From 79-D21 sp022839995 (GTDB lineage: Bacteria > Synergistota > Synergistia > Synergistales > 79-D21), in the NCBI GenBank assembly GCA_022839995.1, contig JALHIN010000005.1, forward strand, positions 30,866 through 94,865: a DNA stretch of 64,000 nt, read 5' to 3'. Made by a program: the position numbers and the translations under genes. Position 1 is the first letter of the stretch. Every line of letters begins with the position of its first letter. Shown here piece by piece: positions 23,833 to 32,823 of the stretch. The notes under the pieces are model-generated. The model was not told the origin of the DNA and did not search any database. It saw only the letters and a program-made list of their open reading frames with translations.

Positions 23833-26193
23833 CTAGAAGCCTTCCTGGGCCGTGCGGGCGATGATCTCCTCCTGGTGGTACTGGTCCAGGTCCACGAAGT
23901 AGTCGCTGTAGCCCGCCACCCGGACGAGGAGGTCGCGGTAGTTCTCCGGGTGCTTCTGGGCATCTCGCAGGGTGTCGGAGTCCACCACGTTGAACTGCAT
24001 GTGGTGACCCCCCAGGCGGAAGTACGTGCGGATCAGCTGGCAGAGGGCATCGACTCCCTCTTCCCCCGCAAGGACGGAGGGAAGGAACCTCTGGTTCAGC
24101 AGCGTGCCGCCCGACTTGACCTGGTCCATCTTGGCCAGCGATTTCACGACGGCCGTCGGACCGTGGCGGTCGGCCCCGTGGGACGGGGAAGTCCCGTCGG
24201 ATTCGGGCAGGTGCGCGAAACGCCCGTTGGGCGTGGCCCCGAGCTTTTTCCCGAAGTAGACGTGGCAGGTCGTGGAGAGCATGTTCAGGTGGTAGGTCGG
24301 GCCCTTGGGGCTGTGCTGCCCTTCGATGGTCCTAAACAGGGAATCGTAAACCCGCTGCATGATCGAATCGGCGTAATCGTCGTCGTTGCCGAAGAACGGA
24401 GTCTTGTTCCAGACGAACTGCCTCAGGGGTTCGTCGCCTTCCCAGTTCTTCCTGAGGGCTTCGAGGAGGGTCTTCATGGGGATCGTGTTGTCCTCGAAGA
24501 CGTGCTTCTTCAGCACCGCCAGGCTGTCCGTGATGGTGCCGATGCCGCAGCACTGGATGTAGTCGGAGTTGTAGCGGGCCCCGCCGTCGTAGTAGTCGCG
24601 GCCGTTCTTGATGCAGTCGTTGATCACCACGGAAAGGAAGGGGGCCGGGGCGTAGGTGGCAAACATCCGCTGCAGGAAGTTGTCGACCTCGATCTTCGTT
24701 TCGACCACGTAGCGCAGCTGCTTCTCGAAGGCCGCGTAGAGTTCGTCGAAAGTGGCGAAGCTTTCCGGGTCGCCCGTTTCCAGCCCGACCTTCTTGCCGG
24801 TGAGGGGATCCACGCCGTTGTTCAGGGTCAGTTCGAGGATTTTCGGAACGTTGAGATAGCCGTGGAGGATGTAGGCTTCCTTGCCGAAGGCTCCCGTTTC
24901 AACGCATCCGCTGGTGCCTCCTTCGCGGGCGTCCTCGGGAGTCTTTCCGACGCGGATCTGTTCCGCGATGACCATGTCCGCGTTGAAAACCGAGGGGTAG
25001 CCGGAGCCGCGGCGGATCACCTTCGCGGCGAACTTCAGGAACGCGTCGGGGGTTTTGGCGCTGATCTGGACGCTCACCTGCGGCTGCAAAAGCTGGAGTT
25101 CGTCCAGGACCTCCAGGATCAGGGTCGAAACCTCGCTCGACCCGTCGGTGCCGTCCGCCTTCAGCCCTCCCAGGTTGATCTGGGTGAAGTCGTTGTAGGT
25201 GCCGCTTTCCGCGGCCGTGACGCCGACCTTCGGGGGAGCCGGGGTGTTGTTCACCTTGATCCAGAAGCAGGAAAGCAGCTCTCGGGCTCCTTCCCGGTCC
25301 AGGATCCCCTCCGCGAGGTCTTTCTCGTAGAAAGGAGCGAGGTGCTGGTCAAGGTGCCCCGGGCTCATGGCATCCCAGCCGTTGAGTTCGGTGATCGTCC
25401 CGAGATGGACGAACCAGTACATCTGCAGGGCTTCCCAGAAATTCCGCGGGGCATGGGCGGGGACCCAGCGGCAGACCGAGGCGATCTTCAGGAGCTCGGC
25501 CTTGCGCCGCGGATCCTTTTCCTCGGCGGCCATCTTCTCCGCCAGGTCCGCGTGACGCTCCGCGAAGAGGATCGCCGCGTCGCAGGAGATGTCCATGGCG
25601 GTCAGTTCTTCGGCTTTCTCCGTGGCATGGGGGTCGTTGAGATAATCGAGGCGTGCCTTGCTCTCGGCGATCTCCCTCTTGAAGTCGAGCATGCCCTTTC
25701 GGTAGATGGTCCCGTCCAGGGCCGTGTGTCCAGGGGCCCTCTGCTCCATGAACTCCGTGAAAAGGCCGGCTTCGTACAGGGCCTTCCATTTCCCGGGGAT
25801 CTGGGCAAAGGCCTTGTCGCGCATGCTCCGTCCCCGCCAGTAGGGGATGACCTTCTCCGCGTAGAGGTCGATGTCTTCCGGGGAAACGGAATAGCTCGTC
25901 ATCTTCCGGGAGTTGAGGATTTCCAGGTCCTCCCGGGAATGGCAATTGAGCTCGGGGAAGGTGGACACCGCCTTGGGAGCCGGTCCCCGTTCCCCGACGA
26001 TCAGCTCGTCCGGGCCGATGTAGATCGTCTTTTTCTCGCAGAGGTTCTTGAAATTCATCGCGCGCATGACGGGAGTCGAGAATTTCCCCGCGTTTTCCTG
26101 GTAGAACTCGGTTACCAGAAGGGCCCGTTCGATGGAGATGGACGGGTGGGTTTCGAAACTTTCCTTCCTGAGCCTGGCAATGCGGTCGTTCAT
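23833..26193 (-). CDS. hypD: trans-4-hydroxy-L-proline dehydratase (glycyl radical enzyme)
   Basis: 786-residue glycyl radical enzyme. The thiyl Cys and base are in SGCVETG (Cys430, Glu432) and the radical loop is RVAGYSDYF (Gly761). Residues described for C. difficile HypD (Phe152, Asp278, Ser334, Asp339, Cys434, Glu436, Gly765, from memory) all appear here with a constant offset of 4: Phe148, Asp274, Ser330, Asp335, Cys430, Glu432, Gly761. The reaction removes water from hydroxyproline to give 1-pyrroline-5-carboxylate. ATG 26193 is preceded by GGAGGG. It starts 5 nt after its activase gene and shares its promoter; the enzyme is oxygen-sensitive and cytoplasmic. Confidence 0.92.
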   Translation of the reverse strand: MNDRIARLRKESFETHPSISIERALLVTEFYQENAGKFSTPVMRAMNFKNLCEKKTIYIGPDELIVGERGPAPKAVSTFPELNCHSREDLEILNSRKMTSYSVSPEDIDLYAEKVIPYWRGRSMRDKAFAQIPGKWKALYEAGLFTEFMEQRAPGHTALDGTIYRKGMLDFKREIAESKARLDYLNDPHATEKAEELTAMDISCDAAILFAERHADLAEKMAAEEKDPRRKAELLKIASVCRWVPAHAPRNFWEALQMYWFVHLGTITELNGWDAMSPGHLDQHLAPFYEKDLAEGILDREGARELLSCFWIKVNNTPAPPKVGVTAAESGTYNDFTQINLGGLKADGTDGSSEVSTLILEVLDELQLLQPQVSVQISAKTPDAFLKFAAKVIRRGSGYPSVFNADMVIAEQIRVGKTPEDAREGGTSGCVETGAFGKEAYILHGYLNVPKILELTLNNGVDPLTGKKVGLETGDPESFATFDELYAAFEKQLRYVVETKIEVDNFLQRMFATYAPAPFLSVVINDCIKNGRDYYDGGARYNSDYIQCCGIGTITDSLAVLKKHVFEDNTIPMKTLLEALRKNWEGDEPLRQFVWNKTPFFGNDDDYADSIMQRVYDSLFRTIEGQHSPKGPTYHLNMLSTTCHVYFGKKLGATPNGRFAHLPESDGTSPSHGADRHGPTAVVKSLAKMDQVKSGGTLLNQRFLPSVLAGEEGVDALCQLIRTYFRLGGHHMQFNVVDSDTLRDAQKHPENYRDLLVRVAGYSDYFVDLDQYHQEEIIARTAQEGF

Positions 26194-26198
26194 GCCTT

Positions 26199-27104
26199 TC
26201 ACCCTCCTATGAGGACATTGAGTCCAAATGACTTCAGGCTTTGCGCCGCGGCTTCCTGCGCCTCCGCGCTGGGCGGAAGGGTGTCCGGAAGGCGGTAGGC
26301 GATTCCCCACTTCGCGTACTTGTTGCGGCCCGCGGCATGGTACGGGAGCAGGTGTACGGAAACGACTCCTTTCAGGGCCGCGACGAACCGGCCCGTCTGC
26401 CGCAGGTTTTCTTCATCGTCGTTGATTCCGGGGATCAGGGGGATCCGGATTGCGACCCGGGCCCCCGAATCGGTGAGCGCCTTCAGGTTTTCCAGGATCA
26501 GGGTGTTGTCGACGCCGGTGTAAAGCTTGTGTTTCTCGGGATCCATGTGCTTGATGTCGTAAAGGAAGAGGTCGGCCAGGCGGGCGGTCTCCAGCAGGAC
26601 CGAGGTCTGGGCGAAGCCCGTGGTGTCCACTGCCGTGTGGATCTGCAGTTTCCGGCAGCCTTCCAGGAGCTCCCAGAGGAAATCCGGCTGGAGGAGCGGC
26701 TCGCCGCCGGAAAAGGTGGCCCCGCCGCCGGATTCGTCGTAGAAGGGGATGTCTTTCCGGATAACCTCCAGCACCTCGCCCGAAGTCATCACGCGCCCCA
26801 CCCTTTCCCGGGCGGTGGACGGGCAAGCATCCGCGCAGGCTCCGCAGCCGGTGCAAAGGGAAGGGTCGGCGAAGAAACCTTCCGGCGTGGCAGTGATGGC
26901 TCCGAGGGGGCAAGCCTTGAGGCAGGCTCCGCAGCCGATGCACCTCTCGGGCCGGTACAGGACGGCGGGCTGGGGAGAAATGCTCTCTGGGTTGTGGCAC
27001 CACCAGCAGGACAACGGGCAACCCTTCAGGAACACGGTTGTGCGGATGCCGGGCCCGTCGTGGATGGAATACTTTTTGAAGTCGAACACGATGCCGCTTT
27101 TCAT
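26199..27104 (-). CDS. hypE: Glycyl-radical enzyme activase (radical SAM)
   Basis: 301 residues. Installs the glycyl radical on HypD with S-adenosylmethionine. The radical SAM CxxxCxxC is at Cys29, Cys33, Cys36 (KGCPLSCWWC); two further 4Fe-4S motifs follow (CIGCGACLKACP, CTGCGACADACP), then GGGATFSGGEPLLQ and the SAM-binding strands (YDIKHMD, RIPLIPGIND). The start is ATG 27104 with AAGGGGAA upstream; an in-frame ATG 27131 lacks a ribosome binding site. The activase comes first and hypD second, separated by 5 nt. The symbol follows from the partner enzyme. Confidence 0.9.
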   Translation of the reverse strand: MKSGIVFDFKKYSIHDGPGIRTTVFLKGCPLSCWWCHNPESISPQPAVLYRPERCIGCGACLKACPLGAITATPEGFFADPSLCTGCGACADACPSTARERVGRVMTSGEVLEVIRKDIPFYDESGGGATFSGGEPLLQPDFLWELLEGCRKLQIHTAVDTTGFAQTSVLLETARLADLFLYDIKHMDPEKHKLYTGVDNTLILENLKALTDSGARVAIRIPLIPGINDDEENLRQTGRFVAALKGVVSVHLLPYHAAGRNKYAKWGIAYRLPDTLPPSAEAQEAAAQSLKSFGLNVLIGG

Positions 27105-27152
27105 GGCAGGTTCCCCTTTTTGAAAACCCACTTTCGGGGCTTTCGCTGATAC

Positions 27153-27181
27153 ATCATATATCAGTTGGGGAAACCCGTCAA
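27153..27181 (-). promoter_or_regulatory. Promoter and candidate operator of hypE-hypD
   Basis: On the reverse strand TTGACG (27181-27176), a 17-nt spacer and TATGAT (27158-27153). The -10 lies inside an inverted repeat CTGATA/TATCAG (27148-27165), a plausible operator. The -35 overlaps the stop codon of the CdaR-type regulator gene. Confidence 0.8.
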
Positions 27182-28347
27182 GCCTCGCGGCGAAAAGCGC
27201 CGAGCTTTTGCAGCTCGAGGGCTGACCGCAGCATCAGGATTCCCCTGGCATCCCGAAGGTCCAGGCCCGTCAGGCGCCCGATTTTCTGCAGCCGGTAGGA
27301 CAGGGTGTTCCGGTGGATGGAAAGAGACCGGGCAACCCGGGCCGGCTCGAAAGGCCGGTCGCACCAGGCCAGGAAGGTCCGAACGAGGTCCCTGGAATCG
27401 GGACAGGCGAGGAGGTCCTTCAGGACGGTTTCGCAAAAGGCCGATGCGCGGTCCTTCGGAATAGTGGACAGGAGGGATTCCATCCGGAGTTCGCCGATGA
27501 AGAAGACCCGTTCGGCCGTGTCCTTCCCGGCGGAAAGGCGGGCGGCCTCGAGGGCGGTCCGGTAGGCTTCGCCCAGGAGGGCTGCCGATGTGGCGATCTC
27601 GCCGATTCCGATCCAAACCGGAAGCCCCTCCCCCTCAAGGGAAAGTGCCAAAAGCCGGGCGGTTTTCCGAACCTCCCCGAGGGGGTCCTTTTCTTTCGCG
27701 GCAAGCCCCAGGAAAGCAAGGACGACGAGTTTTTCGTCTCCGAGGCGGGTGACGATGTCCTGCGGGTGCGAAAAGAACTTGCGGCCGAGGGCTTGCGCCT
27801 CCAGCCGCCTGTTCAGGGGCACATCCTCGGGGCGGAGGAGCTCCGCCACCAGGACCGCACGGGGCGACCGCAGGTCGTAGCCGAGTTCCCGGCCCCGCAT
27901 CACCGGGAGGGACTCGTCTGCTTTCCGGGGATCGAAAGCGGCGATCTCCAGGATCAACTCCTGGAGGGCCTGTTCCCGCATCATCGCTGAGCGGACCAGG
28001 GCGTTCTCCCGGAGAAGGAGTTCGGCCTGTTTCTGCACGAGACGACCGTACCGGGAGACTTCCTCGGGGGGCCCGGCGATGGCGATGGAGCCGACGACCC
28101 GGCCCGCAAGAGAAATTGGAAGGGTGATCCCCGGGCGGACCCCTTCCGGGAGGTTTTGGGCCTCTTCCTGGGTCGTGATTTCCGGGCGGCGCGTCCGGAT
28201 GACTTCCAGCGAAGGACTGTGAAGAGAACCGAGGCGGGACGGGTCGCTCGATCCGATCACGAGACCTTTTTCGTCGGTCAGGAGAACGCTGTAACCGGCG
28301 ATCTCCGAGGTGTTTTCTGCAAGTTCCTGTGCGCAGGCCCGCAGCAT
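27178..28347 (-). CDS. CdaR/PucR-family transcriptional regulator
   Basis: 389 residues. The N-terminal part (about 1-130) matches a diacid-recognition sensory domain (ENTSEIAGYSVLLTDEKGLV, VRPGITLPISLAGRVVGSIA); the middle is a GGDEF-like CdaR domain; the C-terminus has the PucR helix-turn-helix (FLAWCDRPFEPARVARSLSI, then HRNTLSYRLQKIGRLTGLD). ATG 28347 has AAAGGAG 7 nt upstream; an earlier ATG is less well placed. It sits directly upstream of hypE-hypD on the same strand, so it is the best candidate regulator of hydroxyproline use; the ligand may be hydroxyproline or a derivative (inference). Confidence 0.85.
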   Translation of the reverse strand: MLRACAQELAENTSEIAGYSVLLTDEKGLVIGSSDPSRLGSLHSPSLEVIRTRRPEITTQEEAQNLPEGVRPGITLPISLAGRVVGSIAIAGPPEEVSRYGRLVQKQAELLLRENALVRSAMMREQALQELILEIAAFDPRKADESLPVMRGRELGYDLRSPRAVLVAELLRPEDVPLNRRLEAQALGRKFFSHPQDIVTRLGDEKLVVLAFLGLAAKEKDPLGEVRKTARLLALSLEGEGLPVWIGIGEIATSAALLGEAYRTALEAARLSAGKDTAERVFFIGELRMESLLSTIPKDRASAFCETVLKDLLACPDSRDLVRTFLAWCDRPFEPARVARSLSIHRNTLSYRLQKIGRLTGLDLRDARGILMLRSALELQKLGAFRREA

Positions 28348-28532
28348 CGTCAGTCTCCTTTCATTTGTGCAGAAAGACAAAAATCAATGCATTTCCTGCG
28401 ATAATTCTAGGTCAAAAGCCTAATGAAAGCGAGGGAAGAAAACGGATACACTAAGCTGAAAGAAGTTCTGCTGCCTGGGTGTAAAGGCGAAGCTTCAAAG
28501 AAAAAGCGGAACAAGCGAAGGGAGGGGCCCGA

Positions 28533-29819
28533 ATGAGGCTGGAACTGCACGAAGTCCAGATTTCGGATATCCAGTGGGGGCAGAAGACGGAAGCCGTCGA
28601 TCACGTGCTTCGGGTGAACCGTGAAGAGGCCGAGAGCGCGGTTTCCGGCGATGAGCGCTTTGCGTCGGTTCGGCTTGACCTGGCGCGCCCGGGGGAGAGC
28701 GTCCGGATCATTCCCGTCAAGGATGTGGTGGAGCCGCGGGTCAAGTTGAAGGGAGGACGAGGGTATTTCCCGGGTTTCTTCGCTCCGCCGGAAACCGCGG
28801 GGGAAGGGGTCACGCTGGTCCTCAAGGGGGCGGCCGTGGTGACCTGCGGGCCGATCGTGGCTTTCCAGGAAGGGTTCATCGATATGTCGGGAACGGGTGC
28901 CGAATATACGCCGTTCTCGAAAACCCACAACCTGGTCCTGACGGTCGAACCGGTGGAAGGACTGGGAAAGCATGCCTACGAAGAGGCCCTGAGGCTGGCG
29001 GGCCTGAAGCTCGCCCTGTACCTGGCGGAGTCCTGTCGAGAGGCGAAGGTCGACAGGGTCCGCGTTTTCGAAAAGGGGTCCATCCAGGAGGAGAACGAGA
29101 AATACCCGGACCTGCCGCGGATCCTCTACATCTGCATGGCCATCACCCAGGGCCTGCTTCACGACACGTTCCTCTACGCGGCCGACATGAAGACCGTTCT
29201 GCCCACCCTCCTGCATCCCAACGAGGTGCTGGACGGGGCTCTCGTTTCGGGCAACTGCGTTTCCGCCTGCGACAAGAACACGACGTTCCACCACGTCAAC
29301 AACCCGGTGGTGGAGGCTCTCTACAGGCGCCACGGGAAGGACCTGAACTTCCTGGGCGTCGTTCCGACGGTGGAAGACGTCCGGCTGGCCGGCAAGGAGA
29401 GGGCCTCTTCGATGAACGCGGCACTGGCCAAAAACCTGGGAGCTCACGGGGTCATCGTCACCGAGGAAGGGTACGGCAACCCGGACACGGATCTCTGCCT
29501 GAACGCAAGGAAATGCGAGAACCTCGGGATCCGCACCGTCGTGATTTCCGACGAAGCCGCCGGGACGGACGGTTCAAGCCAGGGCCTGGCGGACGCAACG
29601 CCCGAAATGAGCGCGTTCGTTTCCTCGGGGAACGTCAACGAGATGATCGAGGTGCCTCCCATGCAGACGGTGCTCGGGCATCCCGAATCGATCGCGAACC
29701 TGTCCGGCGGCGCGGCGGAAAGCCTGAGGCCGGACGGAAGCATGTTCGTGGAACTGCAGGCCGTGATCGGGTCCACCTGCGAACTCGGCTTCAGCCGCAT
29801 CGGCTGCGAATGGATCTAG
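28533..29819 (+). CDS. grdE: Glycine/sarcosine/betaine reductase component B, alpha/beta proprotein
   Basis: 428 residues of the GrdE/GrdG/GrdI family. The proprotein is cleaved at Cys242 (LVSGNCVSACDKNTTF), which becomes the pyruvoyl group that binds the amine substrate; the position equals that reported for clostridial GrdE. Other family blocks: TCGPIVAFQEGFIDMSGTGA, FLGVVPTVEDVRLAGKER, VSSGNVNEMIEVPPMQTVLG. ATG 28533 has GGGAGGGG upstream. The gamma subunit follows after 20 nt. Glycine, sarcosine and betaine forms cannot be told apart safely by eye. The shared components GrdA, GrdC and GrdD are not in this window. Confidence 0.9.
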   Translation: MRLELHEVQISDIQWGQKTEAVDHVLRVNREEAESAVSGDERFASVRLDLARPGESVRIIPVKDVVEPRVKLKGGRGYFPGFFAPPETAGEGVTLVLKGAAVVTCGPIVAFQEGFIDMSGTGAEYTPFSKTHNLVLTVEPVEGLGKHAYEEALRLAGLKLALYLAESCREAKVDRVRVFEKGSIQEENEKYPDLPRILYICMAITQGLLHDTFLYAADMKTVLPTLLHPNEVLDGALVSGNCVSACDKNTTFHHVNNPVVEALYRRHGKDLNFLGVVPTVEDVRLAGKERASSMNAALAKNLGAHGVIVTEEGYGNPDTDLCLNARKCENLGIRTVVISDEAAGTDGSSQGLADATPEMSAFVSSGNVNEMIEVPPMQTVLGHPESIANLSGGAAESLRPDGSMFVELQAVIGSTCELGFSRIGCEWI

Positions 29820-29839
29820 GCGAGGGAGGAATGAGCACG

Positions 29840-31153
29840 ATGACGATACGGGTTGTCCACTACATCAACCAGTTTTACGCCGGGCTGGGCGGCGAAGAGG
29901 CGGCCAACGCGCTTCCCGAGAGCCGCGAAGGAGCCGTCGGGCCCGGAATGCAGCTGCAAGCCCTCTTCGGGGAGAAAGCAAGGATCGTCGGGACCGTCGT
30001 CTGCGGTGACGGAACCTACGGCGAGCGGACGGAGGAAGCCCGCTCGGAATGCCTTCGGCTCATCGAAGATTTCCGGCCGGACCTTTTCGTCGCCGGGCCC
30101 GCTTTCAACGCCGGCCGGTACGGGTTTGCATGCGGGGACATCTGCTCCACGGTCGGAAAGAAGCTGGGCATTCCCACGGTAACGGCTCTCTACCCGGAAA
30201 ATCCCGGCGTGGAGCTTTTCGCGAAGAACACCGTTATCGTCCAGGCGGCGGATAGCGCGAGGGGCATGAAGCCCGCCCTGGAAGGACTGGCCCGCATCGG
30301 TCTCAAGCTGGCCGCCGGTGAGCCGCTGGGTCCGGCAAGGCTGGAAGGGACGATCCCCCGGGGGATCCGGAAGAATTTCTTCTTCGAAAAAAACGGGGCC
30401 GAGCGGGCGGTGGAAATGCTGCTGGAAAAGATCGCAGGCAGGCCCTTCCGAACGGAGTACGAGATGCCGGTCTTCAAGCGGATTCCGCCGGCTCCTCCCA
30501 TCAAGGACCTGAAAAAGGCCACCATCGCGCTGGTCTGCTCAGGGGGGATCGTTCCCAGGGGGAACCCGGACCATATCCGGGTCTCTTCCGCCGAAACCTA
30601 CGGGAAGTACGATATTTCCAAGCTGGACGACCTGACCCCGGAAACCTACGAGTCAATCCACGGCGGCTATGACCGGGTTTGGGCCAACGAGGACCCGGAC
30701 GTGGTCCTCCCGGTCGACCTCATGCGGGAACTCGAGCGGGAAGGAGTTTTCGGGAAGCTGTATGATTGGATCTATACGACGACGGGAACCGGGACGGCCG
30801 TCTCCCACGCGGAGCGTTTCGGGCGCGAGATCGGGGCCCAGTTGAAAGAGGCGGGCGTCGACGGGGTGATCCTCACATCCACCTGAGGCACCTGCACTCG
30901 ATGCGGCGCATCGATGACCCGGGAAATCGAGAAGGCGGCGGGGATCCCCGTCGTCCAGATTGCCACCATCGTCCCGATCATGCTGACGGTTGGATCCAAC
31001 CGGATCGTTCCGGGTGTGGCGATTCCCCACCCCGTTGGAGACCCGGCGAAGGGGCCGGAAGCGGACAGGAAGGCCAGGCGAGAACTTCTCCTGAAAGCTC
31101 TGGAAGCCATGACGACCCCGATCACCGAGCAGACCATTTTCGAAAGGAAGTGA
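29840..31153 (+). CDS. grdB: Selenoprotein: reductase component B gamma subunit, UGA read as Sec
   Basis: 437 residues including one selenocysteine (Sec349) encoded by TGA 30884-30886. Before it the frame reads VDGVILTST; after it GTCTRCGASMTREIEKA, the conserved context LTST-Sec-GTCTRCGA of GrdB-type proteins, and it continues to the family C-terminus (GVAIPHPVGDP) and TGA 31151-31153. Sec349 attacks the Schiff-base-bound substrate to give a Se-carboxymethyl intermediate on GrdA. Start ATG 29840 (MTIRVVHYINQFY) is favoured because GGAGGA lies 9 nt before it; ATG 29831 abuts that site. A 17-nt hairpin after the TGA serves as SECIS. Substrate type (glycine, sarcosine or betaine) remains open. 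Confidence 0.93.
30898..30914 (+). promoter_or_regulatory. Bacterial SECIS element of grdB
   Basis: TCGATGC (30898-30904), loop GGC, GCATCGA (30908-30914): a perfect 7-bp stem-loop, 17 nt in all. It begins exactly 11 nt after the Sec UGA, the same size and spacing as the minimal E. coli fdhF element that recruits SelB. Confidence 0.8.
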
Positions 31154-31167
31154 CCTCCTCGACACCC

Positions 31168-32685
31168 ATGAAAAGATCGACCACGCTGATGCCGGTTTCA
31201 AAGAACCCGCCGGCCAAAGTCCGGGACAAGGGGCTCATCCGGCTGGCCAAGGCCGGTGCGGCTGCCTACGATGCCTCGAGGGACCGGATCCTCTGGCTTC
31301 CCCTGGGGAAGGCGATGCTGGAACGGTTGGGAAGCGGGCTTTCCTCCCGCTTCCAGTCCGCCGGTGCCCAACCCGTGGACTGCGGCCAGGGAGAAGGAGG
31401 AACCCTCCCGGTCGCGGTTCGGGTCCTGAAGACCGTCGACCAACTCCCCCTCGCCCTCATGGAGAAAAGCGGGGATTCGATCCTGCTGGAAGGATTCGAT
31501 CCCGAGGGTTCCCTGCCCGGGTGGCCGGTTTACGCGGAACGCCTCCTCTCCTTCCTCCAGGAGAGGGGGATGGAACTCTCCGTGTTCCAGGAGGCCCTGC
31601 CTTTCGGTGAAAGGACGGTCATCGCCTGCGGCTGCGACGGGGATGCGCGGGGTGCCCGAGAGTCGCGGACATGTCCCGCCTGCGGATGGACGGCCTCGGT
31701 CGACACTTTGCTCCCGCCGGAAACGCCGCCCGACGAAGAGGAAAGGCCTCTGGAAGCCGTCCTGACTCCGGGCGCGACGACCATCGCGGAGCTTTGCAGG
31801 CAGCTGGGATGTCCCCCGGACCGGACCATCAAGACGATGTTCTATGCCGCGGAAAAGGAAGGCAGGACGTTCGTGGCGGCGGCCCTGGTCCGCGGAGACC
31901 GGGCGGTCAACGTCACGAAGCTTTCCCGGGCCCTGGACGGTGCAGTGGTGAGAAGGGCCGAAAGCGTCGACCTCAAGCAGGCCGGTTGCGACGTGGCGGG
32001 ATTTTTGGGACCTGTCGGCCTGCCAGGGACGGTTCAGGTGATTGCCGACCTGTCCGTTGCGGGAACGAAGAACCGCGTGATCGGGGCCAACCGCCCCGAG
32101 ACCCACTTCACCGGCGCCTGCTGGGGAAGGGATTACGAGGCACCCGTGGCGGACATCTCCGGGTTGGAGCCCCAAGCCCCTTGCCCGGCCTGCGGAAAAC
32201 CCGTGGAAAAGGGGTGGGTCCGGGTTGTTGCCGAATTTGCCAAGGGTCACCCGGCCCTGCCCGCTTTCCCTTCGCTGGGGTACCTGGACGAAAACAGGAA
32301 GCGCAAGCTGCCTGAGGTTTGGCGGGGCCGGATCCAGCTGGAAGCGATCGCCCTGGGTGCTGCGGGGGATGGGGACCGGCCGTTCCGCCGGGGCCTCAGT
32401 CCAGCCGACCTCCTCGTCCTTCCGCTCGAAACGGGCGGGACGGAGGCGGCCAAGGCCGCGGAAAGCCTGGCGGAGAAACTGGAACGAAACGGCTGGGCCG
32501 TCCTCCTGGACGACCGGGTGCTTCCCGACGGGGTGCGTCTTGCGGAAGCCGCGCTGGTCGGTACTCCGCTGCAGGTCCTCGTCGCGGACGGGCAGGAGGC
32601 GGAAGTGATCGGCGGCGGGGGGAGCCTTGGTCGGGTTTCCCTGGAGGGGGTAGAATCCCTCCTGGAGCCGTTGAGGCTGGATTAA
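31168..32685 (+). CDS. Prolyl-tRNA synthetase-like protein without an intact aminoacylation site
   Basis: 505 residues. The N-terminus resembles class II ProRS around motif 1 (RDRILWLPLGKAMLERL, FQSAGAQP). The segment that should hold motif 2 and the Pro pocket is missing (about 100 residues), and motif 3 is degraded (RGRIQLEAIALGAAG, without the conserved Arg). The editing insertion (about 190-340) is well kept, including Lys222 in DRTIKTMFYAA and the ALVRGDRAVNVTKL strand. An anticodon-binding-like domain closes the protein (about 410-505). Two CPACG pairs flank the insertion. Start ATG 31168 lacks a clear ribosome binding site; GTG 31150 is an alternative. It is probably a tRNA-editing or regulatory paralog rather than the housekeeping enzyme. 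Confidence 0.75.
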   Translation: MKRSTTLMPVSKNPPAKVRDKGLIRLAKAGAAAYDASRDRILWLPLGKAMLERLGSGLSSRFQSAGAQPVDCGQGEGGTLPVAVRVLKTVDQLPLALMEKSGDSILLEGFDPEGSLPGWPVYAERLLSFLQERGMELSVFQEALPFGERTVIACGCDGDARGARESRTCPACGWTASVDTLLPPETPPDEEERPLEAVLTPGATTIAELCRQLGCPPDRTIKTMFYAAEKEGRTFVAAALVRGDRAVNVTKLSRALDGAVVRRAESVDLKQAGCDVAGFLGPVGLPGTVQVIADLSVAGTKNRVIGANRPETHFTGACWGRDYEAPVADISGLEPQAPCPACGKPVEKGWVRVVAEFAKGHPALPAFPSLGYLDENRKRKLPEVWRGRIQLEAIALGAAGDGDRPFRRGLSPADLLVLPLETGGTEAAKAAESLAEKLERNGWAVLLDDRVLPDGVRLAEAALVGTPLQVLVADGQEAEVIGGGGSLGRVSLEGVESLLEPLRLD

Positions 32686-32761
32686 TAAGTACCCGAGAGG
32701 GGGCGGGGGCAAAGAGCTTCGCCCCCCCAGTTGATATTTCAGCGGGCAAAAGCGTCGCGTC

Positions 32762-32790
32762 TTGACTGCATTAAGGCCCCTATCTATACT
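32762..32790 (+). promoter_or_regulatory. Promoter of the substrate-binding protein gene
   Basis: TTGACT (32762-32767), 17-nt spacer, TATACT (32785-32790). The predicted start site is near 32797, 27 nt before the ATG. Confidence 0.85.
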
Positions 32791-32823
32791 CGAAGGAAAT
32801 TCGGTTCAGGAGGTGTTTTGTGG

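Noticed and set aside
23818..26298. 826-codon open frame on the plus strand opposite hypD
   Set aside because: It is the antisense of a well-identified enzyme; high GC content keeps such frames open. The translated sequence is low in protein-like features.
30884..30886. TGA as the real stop of grdB and a separate small gene after it
   Set aside because: The sequence after TGA is the conserved C-terminus of the family, without a start codon, and a SECIS hairpin is present.
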